32,970 nt of DNA from an uncultured Agathobaculum sp. (GTDB taxonomy: Bacteria > Bacillota > Clostridia > Oscillospirales > Butyricicoccaceae): the NCBI GenBank assembly GCA_944384725.1, contig CALWUJ010000021.1, positions 1 through 32,970 of the forward strand, given 5' to 3'. The notes below the pieces were generated by a model. It was given only the letters and a program-made list of their open reading frames with translations, searched no databases and was not told the DNA's origin. Position 1 is the first letter of the stretch; the number at the start of each line of letters is the position of its first letter. Shown piece after piece: positions 7,316 through 15,461 of the stretch. The position numbers and the translations under genes were made by a program.

Positions 7316-9423
7316 AAAATCTCAAAAAAGTTACAGATTCGGGATTCGGGGCACAGCCATCCGTTCGGGCAGGAGAGAATGGTTTTGAAAAACTGCATCG
7401 ACGTCCAGATGATGAACGAATCGTGTTGGAGGTCATGCAAGAGATCAAGCGCATCTTTCAATCGCATGACCTATCCTTTTTTAACGGGCAGCAAGTGCTG
7501 TTAGAGCAATCGGTGCGCCAGATTTTAAATTTTGAGCGGGAGCGGCCTATCGTGATACCGCTCCCCCCGGGGTATGGCAAAAGCACACTACTGCGCGCGA
7601 TGCTACGGGTGCTGGCACGAGAGTTTGCACAGGGCACCCAATATGCTGAAAAGGTTAGCGGACTGATCATCGTCGTTGAAAAAACGGCGGAGGCGTATCA
7701 ACTGCGAGATCTGGCTAACCGATTCTCTGACAACATTGCACATGTGCTGGAGGGACCCAATGACTACAACATCTCACTTGGTAAGTGTCCGCGTCCAGAG
7801 GTGAAGAACTATGCAGACTGCCGCGGCATCGCTTGTCCAGACCAAGCCGACTGCCCGATTGCCCAATCGAAGAAGCGTGCTAATGTAACGCCTGTGCTTA
7901 TTCTGCTACATGCACGCTATCAACATTTTGTGGAGTGTATGACCCGCTTTTCTGTTTGGACAGATGCGCAGGGACAAAATCACGCCCGCAAGCTACTGCT
8001 CGTTGACGAAGCGCCGTCGCTGATGATGGATAATCGTATCAGTGATAGCGTGATCGCACGGCTGACCGAGGAAATCAGCCTGCTGCATCCGAGTTATGAT
8101 ACGGCAATCCGCTCTCGCAAGCAGGAAGTTCTGTACCAGATAACGCATCATTTAACCATTCCTTACCGGCGTCTCAAGCACAAGCTTTTCCTGCCAGATA
8201 CGCAAATTGCACTCATCTCGGCTGAGGCGCTGGCAGATGCGGGGTTTACCGAGGAAGGTTGCGGCAAGCTCGTTCAGGCGCTGTCAAAATTCAGTCCAGC
8301 GCATGCTGATCGTTGGCAGCAGATTCTGAACAGTCTGTTGTGCGAACCGGCATTGTTTGTCGTCGGGCAAGAGGAAACTGTATTCATACCAGCGCGAAAA
8401 AAGCCGGATGTGACACTGAATACAGCCTTTCTTAGCGGGTCGGCCATGTTTTCACCAGAATTGTGCTGCAATCCGGATCTGGAGATTCTGGATGTTCCGG
8501 AGCTTGAACAGTTTGCACATCTGACCATCCGTGTACTGCAAAACGACGCGCTGCAGGTTCACAAAACTGCGCTACAAAGCCGCAGCAGCAGACAGGCTTT
8601 GCTCTGCTGGATACATCATCAACTGACCGAGCTATCTTCGGACGATTCCGTGCTGCTGGTGGTGTACAAGCGCTATGCTGATGCATTTTGGCACGAACTG
8701 AATGCATTTCATGACAGGCTCATTCCGTTACAAATGGAAGATGGCAGAACCGCCAAACCGTCGCTTCCGTATTTTGGCGGCATGAACGGTTCTAATCGCT
8801 ATGCGCAGGCACAACATTTAATTTGTGCAGGGTTGGGTCGTTTTGAGACGTTGGATTATCTGAGTCGTGCTCTGGCATACGATTTTGACGGCAGCGCATA
8901 CAACGAACTGTGCCAACGCAGCACCAATCACCAACTGTGTCAGGCGCACGATTTGAACTGCGTTCTCGAGATGGAGTATCAGACGCTGGCGCGTGATCTG
9001 GTACAGCTGTTCTATCGTACCGCGCTGCGTAATCACGGTACCCACACTCCGGTCACCGTCTGGCTGATCAATCCGCCGGAACCGGTACTTCATAAAATCA
9101 CGAACTTTTTCCCGGGCTGCATAGTGCAGGTGACAACCGACTTGCCATCAGACTGCTTGAACGCTGCTGCCAGCAGCCGTAGGTATGCCGGAAAACTTAC
9201 CCACGCAGCGAAAGTTCTACGATGGTTAGACAGTTGGGATGGTAGCGAAATTTCCGTCGACCAAATCTGTGCAGCAACCGGTCTTTCCAAATCGCAATGG
9301 AAAGAGGCTCGAAAAAATCCCGCTGTCCGGGCGCAATTTGCTCAGATCAGGAAGCAGAAATATGGCATAATCACATATTACAGTCGAATGCCTGCTGATA
9401 CGGATCATGTGTCACCGATTTGA
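7312..9423 (+). CDS. DinG/XPD-like superfamily 2 helicase with cysteine cluster
   Basis: 703 residues. The Walker A region PPGYGKST ends at 92 and the Walker B is LLLVDEAP with D232/E233 (DEAP box). Between them, C159, C170, C175 and C181 have spacing Cx10Cx4Cx5C; the Cx4Cx5C part equals that of DinG, so an iron-sulphur cluster is likely. A motif III-like FLSGSAMF stands at 374-380, YFGGMNGSN at 487-495, and a motif VI-like QLFYRTALR at 565-573. The C-terminus (about 635-685) looks like a helix-turn-helix (ISVDQICAATGLSKSQWKEA). It should unwind or translocate on DNA using ATP. The branch is not ordinary DinG, and its fixed partner is unrecognised. pPIWI-RE systems also pair with DinG-like helicases, but no PIWI gene is present here. 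Confidence 0.78.
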   Translation: MKNLKKVTDSGFGAQPSVRAGENGFEKLHRRPDDERIVLEVMQEIKRIFQSHDLSFFNGQQVLLEQSVRQILNFERERPIVIPLPPGYGKSTLLRAMLRVLAREFAQGTQYAEKVSGLIIVVEKTAEAYQLRDLANRFSDNIAHVLEGPNDYNISLGKCPRPEVKNYADCRGIACPDQADCPIAQSKKRANVTPVLILLHARYQHFVECMTRFSVWTDAQGQNHARKLLLVDEAPSLMMDNRISDSVIARLTEEISLLHPSYDTAIRSRKQEVLYQITHHLTIPYRRLKHKLFLPDTQIALISAEALADAGFTEEGCGKLVQALSKFSPAHADRWQQILNSLLCEPALFVVGQEETVFIPARKKPDVTLNTAFLSGSAMFSPELCCNPDLEILDVPELEQFAHLTIRVLQNDALQVHKTALQSRSSRQALLCWIHHQLTELSSDDSVLLVVYKRYADAFWHELNAFHDRLIPLQMEDGRTAKPSLPYFGGMNGSNRYAQAQHLICAGLGRFETLDYLSRALAYDFDGSAYNELCQRSTNHQLCQAHDLNCVLEMEYQTLARDLVQLFYRTALRNHGTHTPVTVWLINPPEPVLHKITNFFPGCIVQVTTDLPSDCLNAAASSRRYAGKLTHAAKVLRWLDSWDGSEISVDQICAATGLSKSQWKEARKNPAVRAQFAQIRKQKYGIITYYSRMPADTDHVSPI

Positions 9424-9553
9424 ACAGCGCTGGCCACCAAAAACATACTATAAAAATAGGATATATAAAGGGTATTACTTCGATTGCTGACGGATTGTGC
9501 AATTCCAGAAGCGAAGAAGCATAAAGTAACTAAGACGGAGAGGAGGTCAATCT

Positions 9554-9670
9554 GTGAACGGTACGCAGACAAACAAGCGTTCATCGCAGTATCGGCAATT
9601 CCTGTTCGAGCTGCTCGAGAACGTTATCGCAGCGCAGTTCGAGGCAGAAACGGTCGGGACGCCGGTATAG
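9554..9670 (+). CDS. 38-residue ORF upstream of the large recombinase
   Basis: GTG 9554 follows AGGAGG (9541-9546) at seven bases. The product starts MNGTQTNKRSSQYRQFLFEL and continues into a short acidic, helical tail. The good ribosome binding site, helical pattern and position 48 bases before the recombinase start suggest a real small gene, perhaps an accessory or directionality factor. No family recognised. The spacer before it (9424-9553) shows AT-rich stretches but no confident promoter. Confidence 0.55.
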   Translation: MNGTQTNKRSSQYRQFLFELLENVIAAQFEAETVGTPV

Positions 9671-9718
9671 GGCATTAGGATCGCATGCAGGCGGAGAGTA
9701 GAAAGGAGGGAATACGCC

Positions 9719-11341
9719 ATGCGCGAAGTATCGACCGCTTGCAGGGCGGTTCTGTATCTGCGGCTGAGCCGCGACGACGATAGTCCCGGCGAAAGTGAGA
9801 GCATCCAGAACCAGCGCAGCCTGCTGCAAGAGTATGCGGCACAGCATGGATTCACCGTTGTCGGGGAATATGTGGATGATGGGTGGTCGGGCACGCGCTT
9901 TGACCGACCGCGCTTTCAGGATATGCTCCGCGATATGAAGCAGCACCGGTTCGAGGTCGTGCTGGTCAAGGATTTGTCGCGGCTTGGGCGCGATTATATC
10001 CAAACCGGGCGGTATTTGGAATTGGTGTTTCCGGAAAACGGCGTGCGGCTGATTGCGGTAGGGGATGGAATCGACACCGCGCGGTCAGATACCGACCTCG
10101 CGCCGTTCCGCAATGTTATCAACGAAATGTATGCCCGCGATACCAGCCGCAAGATTCGCAGCACGCTGCATACTAAGATGCAGGCGGGCAAGTTTATCGG
10201 TAATTTTGCACCATACGGGTATCAAAAAGATCCGCAAGACAAAAACCACCTGATTCCGGACGAGCGGGCTGCCTCGACCGTGCGGCAGATCTTTGCATGG
10301 GCGGCGGCGGGTAAGCGCCCGACGGAGATCGCGCGGATGTTGAACGAGCGCGGCGAGCCGCCGCCGGCGGTTTATCGCACTTTGGTGCATCCGGAACTGA
10401 ATCCGGACCATTACTCCAAACGCAAGGCGTGGACCTCGGTGGGCGTTAGCCGCATCTTGCAGGATGTGGTGTATCTGGGCCATATTGCGCAGGGGAAAAC
10501 CGACAAAATCAGCTTCAAAAGCAAAAAGACGCGCGAAAAACGGACAGAAGAGTGGATCATCGTCCCCGATTGTCACGAGCCGCTGGTTTGCCAGCAGACC
10601 TTTGACGCAGTGCAGCGCCAGCGGTCGGCTCGCCGCTGTGATCGGAAAGGAGCATTTTCCAATCTGTTTTCCGGGCTCGTCTTTTGTTTGGACTGCGGCA
10701 AGGCGATGTCAACAGTCAGCACACGCCGGAAAGGTTCGGCAGCGAGTCTGGCCTGCGGTGCGTACAAGCTGCGGGGAGCATCCGCCTGCTCCAATCATTT
10801 TATCTCCTATGAGTCGCTCTATCGCTGCGTTCTGGAGGCGGTGCGTCAATATGTCTGTCTGTCCGAACAGGACTGCGACGCCTTATTCGAGCGGTTGCAG
10901 CATCGTCTGCGTCTGGATGAGCGGGGACGAGAAACAAGCTGCGAGCGGGAACGTCTGATGCAGGAGCAGAAGCAGGTGCAGCGTCTGGTCGCGCAGCTTT
11001 ATGAAGATCGCGCGGCAGGGAAGATCGGGGAGACGAACTTTTATCCTCTGCTCGAACGGTATGAGCGCAAAACGGCTGCGCTGCAGCAGCAGATCGACGC
11101 GTTGCGGCCGGATAGCGGGGTGCAAAGCTTGCAACAGCTACAGGAACGCTTGCGGGTGATCATTCGCCGCTATACAGATGTGAAGGAGCTGACGCCGTCG
11201 CTGTTATTTGAACTGATCGAGCGGATCGAAGTCGGACAGGGTACATACGAAAAAACAGAAAAAGGCAAGGTGAAGCGGCAGAAAGTGATCATTCATTTCC
11301 GCTTTCTGCCCGCACCTTGTGAAATCGACTGGTTAGAATAA
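9719..11341 (+). CDS. Large serine recombinase (integrase)
   Basis: 540 residues. The catalytic domain holds the nucleophile Ser17 in VLYLRLSRDDD, the SESIQNQR segment and VKDLSRLGRDYIQTG. A recombinase domain follows (NFAPYGYQKD to about 280), then a zinc ribbon (FCLDCGKAM, then two more cysteines in ACGAYKLRGASAC) and a coiled-coil tail typical of TnpX/Tn4451-like integrases. It should integrate and excise the element through attP/attB without host factors. ATG 9719 follows AAGGAGGG. It is the last gene of the accessory region, its 3' end facing the chromosome. Domain order and length are complete, so it is probably active. Confidence 0.93.
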   Translation: MREVSTACRAVLYLRLSRDDDSPGESESIQNQRSLLQEYAAQHGFTVVGEYVDDGWSGTRFDRPRFQDMLRDMKQHRFEVVLVKDLSRLGRDYIQTGRYLELVFPENGVRLIAVGDGIDTARSDTDLAPFRNVINEMYARDTSRKIRSTLHTKMQAGKFIGNFAPYGYQKDPQDKNHLIPDERAASTVRQIFAWAAAGKRPTEIARMLNERGEPPPAVYRTLVHPELNPDHYSKRKAWTSVGVSRILQDVVYLGHIAQGKTDKISFKSKKTREKRTEEWIIVPDCHEPLVCQQTFDAVQRQRSARRCDRKGAFSNLFSGLVFCLDCGKAMSTVSTRRKGSAASLACGAYKLRGASACSNHFISYESLYRCVLEAVRQYVCLSEQDCDALFERLQHRLRLDERGRETSCERERLMQEQKQVQRLVAQLYEDRAAGKIGETNFYPLLERYERKTAALQQQIDALRPDSGVQSLQQLQERLRVIIRRYTDVKELTPSLLFELIERIEVGQGTYEKTEKGKVKRQKVIIHFRFLPAPCEIDWLE

Positions 11342-11375
11342 ACGGGACGTACCAATCGGATGGTGCGTCCCGTTT
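11340..11375. terminator. Bidirectional terminator at the element/chromosome junction
   Basis: Bases 11340-11353 pair with 11362-11375 over 14 positions with one wobble, around an eight-base loop. A T-rich tail follows on the plus strand and an A-rich flank precedes it, so it can serve both the recombinase and the convergent deacetylase gene. Confidence 0.8.
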
Positions 11376-11394
11376 GTTTCTGTCTGTTATGGAG

Positions 11395-13149
11395 TTATGT
11401 CAGTGCGGTGAAGCTTGTCAGAATTTTTGCGCCCTCTGCGCGAGTCGCGCTGCCCTGCGGAGCGAGTGTGGTCGCAGTGCGGCCGTTCAGCAGTCCGGAC
11501 GCGACCGCCCACTGCATGGCTTCCTGTGCATAGACGCTGATTTGCGCCGCATCCGTATAAGCAGACAGGTCGGCGCGTGCGCTGGTGTCCATGCCGAGGT
11601 GATTTGCCAGTCGGTAGAGCAGCACGGCGACCTGTTCGCGGGTGACTATGTCGTTTGGTGCGAAGGTTTCGTCGGTGTAGCCGGTCACAAGTCCGTTTGC
11701 CCGTGCCCAGTAAACGGGCAACGCATAATAGGCGTTTGCGTCCACATCCGCATAGGGATAGCCGAGGTTATCGCCTACCTCAGGCTTGCCCGCAAGGTTG
11801 TAGAGCACCGTGGTCAGCATCGCGCGCGTCATGGTCGTGTCGGGAGAGAAGGTATACGCGCTCGTGCCGTTCATCAGCCCCTGCTCGACGATCTCGCCCA
11901 CGCTGTCATAATACCAGCTGTCCGCCGGTACATCGGTGAACAGACGGCCATATTCAGTCAGCGTGCAGGTGACGACCGGGCTGTCCAGATGGCCGGACAG
12001 GACGGCGATGCACTTGGTCGTGTTGGTTTCGGGCGTAAACGCACCGGTGTAAAGCGTGCTTTGTGCGGTTGGCGTGGAGCCGTCGGTCGTGTAATAGATA
12101 GACGCGCCCGCGGTAGTGCACGAAAGCGTCAGCATACCGTTTTCATACGAAACGGTTGGTGCGGCTGTGGGCGGTACGCCTGCAACCTTTTTGGTGGTGA
12201 CAGGCGTGCGCGTACCGTACTGGTCGATGCCCACAACAGTAAACGTGGTGTCGCGGGTGATCGTGATCGGCCCGGTGTATTTCTGGCTGCCGAGGTGCGG
12301 GGTCATGCTGCTGGTCGTGTAGTACAGCGTCAGTCCTTTGTCAGCGGTAGAGAACGTCACCGAAACACCATTATCGCCCGTGGTGGAGCTGATGGTTGGC
12401 GCGGAATAAGCGGGCAGGTTGGTGCCGGTGTTCGGCGCGCTGGTGTAAACCTTACCATTTTGCGGGGTGATGCCGCGGCGGCGCAGAAGCTCGGAAACGG
12501 TCACAAATTCATAGCCTTGGCTTTTCAGCGTGTCGATCGCACGCAGCGCACCTTGCACGCTGGTCTGGTAGATGTCGTGTGCCAGTACGATTGCGCCGTC
12601 GTGCGCCTGTGACACGATCTGATTGTAGACCGTATTTGCGTTGCGGTATTTCCAGTCGAGGGGATCGACGCTCCACAGGATGATGGGCGCGGCAACCGCG
12701 CTCTTGACCGCGCCGCCCACAGCGCCGCCGGGCGTGCGCACCATATCGGTGTACGAACCACCCATGCGGTCAAACAGCAGGCTTTCCACGCGGCTGACCT
12801 CGCTCGAGATCGTGCTTGCGCCGTAGCTGTCGAACGGGATGAGGTGCTGGTAAGTATGGTTTGCGAGCTGGTGGCCTTCATCCCGCATGCGGGTGAGCAG
12901 GTCTTTGTGGTTGACAATGCCGTGCGAGCCGTTTGTACCGTTCATAAAGAACGTCGCCTTGGCACCGCGGGCTTTCAAGCCATCCAGCAGAGTAGCGGTG
13001 TAGGCCGAGGGGCCGTCGTCAAAGGTGAATGCAATCAGTTTGGTGTTTGCGCTCGCGGCAACAGGCGTTTCCTCGGCTGCGGCGGCCAGCGGCAGGCAGG
13101 AAATAAATAGGGCGAGCATCAATAGCAGAGCAGTCAGTCTTTTTTTCAT
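11395..13149 (-). CDS. Secreted polysaccharide deacetylase with SLH anchors
   Basis: 584 residues. A signal peptide (about 1-25, ending LAAAA) precedes a NodB-type deacetylase domain: TFDDGP (42-47), NHTYQH with H98 and H102, RTPGG, WSVDPLDWK and LAHD, giving the D45/H98/H102 metal triad and the catalytic motifs. Next come chitobiase-C-terminal-like beta domains (TTDGSTPTAQSTLYTGAF), then three SLH repeats (LFTDVPADSWYY onward, YPYADVDANAYY onward, LSAYTDAAQIS onward) that bind the pyruvylated wall polymer. It probably removes N-acetyl groups from peptidoglycan or another surface glycan, giving lysozyme resistance or wall remodelling. ATG 13149 follows AAGGAG; an upstream in-frame start would lie before the promoter's transcript start. 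Confidence 0.92.
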   Translation of the reverse strand: MKKRLTALLLMLALFISCLPLAAAAEETPVAASANTKLIAFTFDDGPSAYTATLLDGLKARGAKATFFMNGTNGSHGIVNHKDLLTRMRDEGHQLANHTYQHLIPFDSYGASTISSEVSRVESLLFDRMGGSYTDMVRTPGGAVGGAVKSAVAAPIILWSVDPLDWKYRNANTVYNQIVSQAHDGAIVLAHDIYQTSVQGALRAIDTLKSQGYEFVTVSELLRRRGITPQNGKVYTSAPNTGTNLPAYSAPTISSTTGDNGVSVTFSTADKGLTLYYTTSSMTPHLGSQKYTGPITITRDTTFTVVGIDQYGTRTPVTTKKVAGVPPTAAPTVSYENGMLTLSCTTAGASIYYTTDGSTPTAQSTLYTGAFTPETNTTKCIAVLSGHLDSPVVTCTLTEYGRLFTDVPADSWYYDSVGEIVEQGLMNGTSAYTFSPDTTMTRAMLTTVLYNLAGKPEVGDNLGYPYADVDANAYYALPVYWARANGLVTGYTDETFAPNDIVTREQVAVLLYRLANHLGMDTSARADLSAYTDAAQISVYAQEAMQWAVASGLLNGRTATTLAPQGSATRAEGAKILTSFTALT

Positions 13150-13173
13150 AATAGTCTCCTTTTCGGGGAAAAC

Positions 13174-13192
13174 GTGGATATGAGATATCCAC
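13174..13192 (-). promoter_or_regulatory. Perfect inverted repeat at the deacetylase transcription start
   Basis: GTGGATAT and ATATCCAC form a perfect eight-base inverted repeat around three bases. It begins directly at the downstream edge of the -10 element and covers the expected transcription start, a typical repressor operator position. Confidence 0.55.
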
Positions 13193-13221
13193 ATTGTACC
13201 CGTTTTCTCGCGTGCCGTCAA
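13193..13221 (-). promoter_or_regulatory. Promoter of the polysaccharide deacetylase gene
   Basis: On the minus strand TTGACG (13221-13216) and TACAAT (13198-13193) are 17 bases apart, a near-consensus sigma-A promoter. Confidence 0.75.
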
Positions 13222-13236
13222 TCATGGCAGGATATT

Positions 13237-13265
13237 AAAAAGCCGCTGCCCTAAAGGACAGCGGC
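13237..13265 (-). terminator. Terminator of the apt-purine permease operon
   Basis: On the minus strand GCCGCTG and CAGCGGC extend inward with one wobble to a TTTA loop and are followed by five T, starting 17 bases after the permease stop. Confidence 0.88.
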
Positions 13266-13281
13266 CCCTGAGCGTTTGCAC

Positions 13282-14655
13282 TTACAGGAAGATATACTTC
13301 AGGATGAACAGTACCGCCAGCACATACATGAGAGGGGTAACCTTTTTGCCCTTGCCTGCGGCGAGGTTGAGCAGCACATAAGAGATTACGCCCATGGAAA
13401 TGCCTTCGGAAATGCTGTAAAACAGCGGCATGGAAATGATGGCAAGGTAAGCCGGGATGGCTTCGGTCAGGTTGTCCAGATCGAAGCGGATTTCGGTGAC
13501 CGTGCCGACCATCAGGAAGCCGACCATAATCAGCGCCGGGGCGGTGGCGAAGGAAGGAATGGCAGTGAAAATCGGCGCAAACAGCGTCGAAATCAGGAAC
13601 AGTACGCCCGTGACCAGTGCGGTCAGGCCGGTGCGGCCGCCGACCGCCACGCCGGAAGCGGACTCGACAAAGGTTGTGGTGGTCGAGGTGCCGAGGATCG
13701 CGCCCGCCGAGGTTGCAATCGCATCGGACAGCAGCGCAGGCTTGATGCGCGGCAGCTTGCCGTCCTTGTCGAGCATTTTTGCCTTGGTGGCAACGCCGAT
13801 CAGTGTGCCGAGCGTGTCAAAAATATCGACGAACAGGAACGAGAAAATGACAACGGCGAAGTTGAGAATGCCAACTGCGCCGAAATCGACGTTGAAGCAC
13901 TGGCCGAAGGTCAGGCCGAGCTTGGTAAAGTCGGTCATGCCGAAGGTCGGGAACAGGGTATAAAAGCCCGCTTCCGCGTTCGGCACATACAGGCCGGTCA
14001 GCTGGCAGAGCATACCGATGATCCAAGTTGCCAGAATGCCGAACAGGATCGCGCCTTTGACGTGGCGGATATACAGCACCGCCGTGATGAACAGACCGAT
14101 CAGCGCAAGCAGTGCGCAGATGCCAGCGGTGTGGAAATTATCCGTAAAGCTGGTGATGGTGACGAGCGTGGAGGAGTCGACCGACAGGCCCGCGTTTTGC
14201 AAACCGATGAATGCAATAAACAGGCCGATGCCGACCGAAACGCCCTTTTTGAGCGTCAACGGAATGGCGTTGAAGATCGCTTCGCGCACATTGGTCAGTG
14301 ACAGCATGATAAAGACCAGACCTTCGATAAAGACCGCGAGCAGCGCGACCTGCCAGCTGTAGCCATAACCGGCGACAACAGTGTATGCCATAAACGCATT
14401 CAGCCCCATGCCGGCGGACAGCGCAAACGGCAGGTTTGCCATAAACGCCATGCAGACCGTGCCGAGGCAGGAGGCAAGCGCAGTTGCCAGCAGGACGGCA
14501 GTCGGGTCCATACCGGTCGAGCCGAGGATGCTCGGGTTGACCGCGAGAATGTATGCCATGGTCATGAAGGTGGTGATACCTGCCATGACCTCGGTCCGGA
14601 CGGTGGTGTGGTGATCCGACAGCTTGAACATCTTTTCAAACATGTGTGGTTTCAT
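13282..14655 (-). CDS. NCS2 family purine (guanine/hypoxanthine/adenine) permease
   Basis: 457 residues, nearly all hydrophobic helices, typical of the AzgA-like NCS2 transporters (about 430-480 residues, 14 membrane segments). Signature stretches are TTFMTMAYILAVNP, ALSAGMGLNAF, the loop FVDIFDTLGTLIGVA, and STTTTFVESASGVAVGGRTG, which hold substrate-binding residues. It should import purine bases by proton symport. It lies 30 bases after apt on the same strand, so imported adenine or other bases would be salvaged directly. The start is ambiguous: the ATG at 14655 lies right against AAAAGGGG, while an ATG four codons later is 12 bases from it. Exact base specificity cannot be read from the sequence. 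Confidence 0.92.
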   Translation of the reverse strand: MKPHMFEKMFKLSDHHTTVRTEVMAGITTFMTMAYILAVNPSILGSTGMDPTAVLLATALASCLGTVCMAFMANLPFALSAGMGLNAFMAYTVVAGYGYSWQVALLAVFIEGLVFIMLSLTNVREAIFNAIPLTLKKGVSVGIGLFIAFIGLQNAGLSVDSSTLVTITSFTDNFHTAGICALLALIGLFITAVLYIRHVKGAILFGILATWIIGMLCQLTGLYVPNAEAGFYTLFPTFGMTDFTKLGLTFGQCFNVDFGAVGILNFAVVIFSFLFVDIFDTLGTLIGVATKAKMLDKDGKLPRIKPALLSDAIATSAGAILGTSTTTTFVESASGVAVGGRTGLTALVTGVLFLISTLFAPIFTAIPSFATAPALIMVGFLMVGTVTEIRFDLDNLTEAIPAYLAIISMPLFYSISEGISMGVISYVLLNLAAGKGKKVTPLMYVLAVLFILKYIFL

Positions 14656-14685
14656 CCCCTTTTGTTCTCTCTATTTTCCCTTTTA

Positions 14686-15210
14686 TTATTTACCGTCGTA
14701 GGATACAACGGTTGCGAGCGGGTAGTTCTGCAAACGGTCGCGGCCGTGCAGTCCCTTCAGCTCCAGCAGGCACACGATCTTGACCACGGTTGCGCCGAGC
14801 GACTCAAGCAGCTTGGCTGCCGCTTCCAGCGTGCCGCCGGTGGCGATCAGATCATCGATCAGCACGACGCGCATGCCCGGACGGATATCGTTGCGGTGCA
14901 CCTCGATCGAGGCAGTGCCGTACTCCAACTCGTAGGACATGCCTGCGGTCTCGCGCGGCAGCTTGCCTGCCTTGCGGATCGGGATAAAGGCTTTGTGCAG
15001 CTTGTAGGCGATCGGCATGCCGAACAGGAACCCGCGCGATTCCAGCCCCGCGATCACATCAAAGCTTTCTCCCTCCAGCAGCGCCGCCATTTCGTCTACG
15101 GAAAGCTGCAAGCCGTCCGCGTTGCCGATCACTGTGGTGATATCCCGGAAGATGACACCCCGCTCCGGGAAATCCGGGATGCTGGTGATATAGGATTCGA
15201 TTTTGCTCAT
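14686..15210 (-). CDS. apt: Adenine phosphoribosyltransferase
   Basis: 174 residues, the usual length. It converts adenine and PRPP to AMP in the cytoplasm. The PRPP-binding loop VVLIDDLIATGGT (115-127) is intact, as are the N-terminal IPDFPERGVIFRDI and the ESRGFLFG and IRKAGKLP segments that define Apt. ATG 15210 follows GGAGGAGAAAG. It is the first gene of a two-gene salvage operon with the purine permease. The 251-base region upstream has no recognisable purine riboswitch. Confidence 0.96.
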   Translation of the reverse strand: MSKIESYITSIPDFPERGVIFRDITTVIGNADGLQLSVDEMAALLEGESFDVIAGLESRGFLFGMPIAYKLHKAFIPIRKAGKLPRETAGMSYELEYGTASIEVHRNDIRPGMRVVLIDDLIATGGTLEAAAKLLESLGATVVKIVCLLELKGLHGRDRLQNYPLATVVSYDGK

Positions 15211-15288
15211 GCTTTCTCCTCCATGTGGCTTTTTCTCCGCATTCTGTGTGGGCTTGTGCCGCCCGCAGGCAGCACATGATATACCATC

Positions 15289-15317
15289 ATTTTAAGCAAA
15301 ACCGGCGTGCAATACAA
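15289..15317 (-). promoter_or_regulatory. Possible promoter of apt
   Basis: On the minus strand TTGTAT (15317-15312) and TAAAAT (15294-15289) are 17 bases apart. The -35 is weak. A TATAAT at 15330-15325 further upstream is an alternative but lacks a -35. Confidence 0.4.
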
Positions 15318-15414
15318 GAGTTTTATTATATGAAATCCGGTGGGTTATCTTGGTGTTTTTCTGCATTTTATGCATTTTGGAAGCGGTTTCCATACAATTT
15401 GCGGTAAAGTGTAC

Positions 15415-15456
15415 AAAAAGCAACGGCGGCGCCTTGCGCAAAGGACGCCACCGTTG
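15415..15456 (-). terminator. Terminator of the YibE/F-like gene
   Basis: On the minus strand bases 15456-15443 pair with 15434-15421 with two wobbles, and the stem is followed by CTTTTTG. It begins a few bases after the gene's stop. Confidence 0.82.
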
Positions 15457-15461
15457 GGAGT

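Larger units (their letters stand above)
1..11375. mobile_element. Right part of an integrated mobile element or accessory island
   Basis: This stretch combines a small serine resolvase, a terminal large serine recombinase, a toxin-antitoxin pair, an amidoligase module and two unrecognised cargo loci, then stops sharply at a terminator shared with a chromosomal gene. Base composition is uneven: the gene at 3337-5442 is visibly much richer in A+T than its neighbours, which suggests cargo from different sources. Large serine recombinases usually sit at one end of their element next to an attachment site, so the right end is inferred to lie near 11340-11395. I did not identify attachment sites, and the left end is outside the window. 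Confidence 0.55.

Noticed and set aside
5714-9423. pPIWI-RE defence system
   Set aside because: That system also contains a DinG-like helicase, but neither neighbour shows PIWI or recognisable restriction-endonuclease motifs.
11374-12612. 412-residue plus-strand frame
   Set aside because: Antisense to the polysaccharide deacetylase; composition is that of a shadow frame in GC-rich DNA and it lacks a ribosome binding site.
13276-14301. 341-residue plus-strand frame rich in Asp, Arg, Gln and Glu
   Set aside because: Complement of the hydrophobic purine permease; such polar shadows are expected opposite membrane proteins.
15211-15461. Purine riboswitch upstream of apt
   Set aside because: The conserved loop and junction sequences of the purine aptamer were not found on the minus strand.
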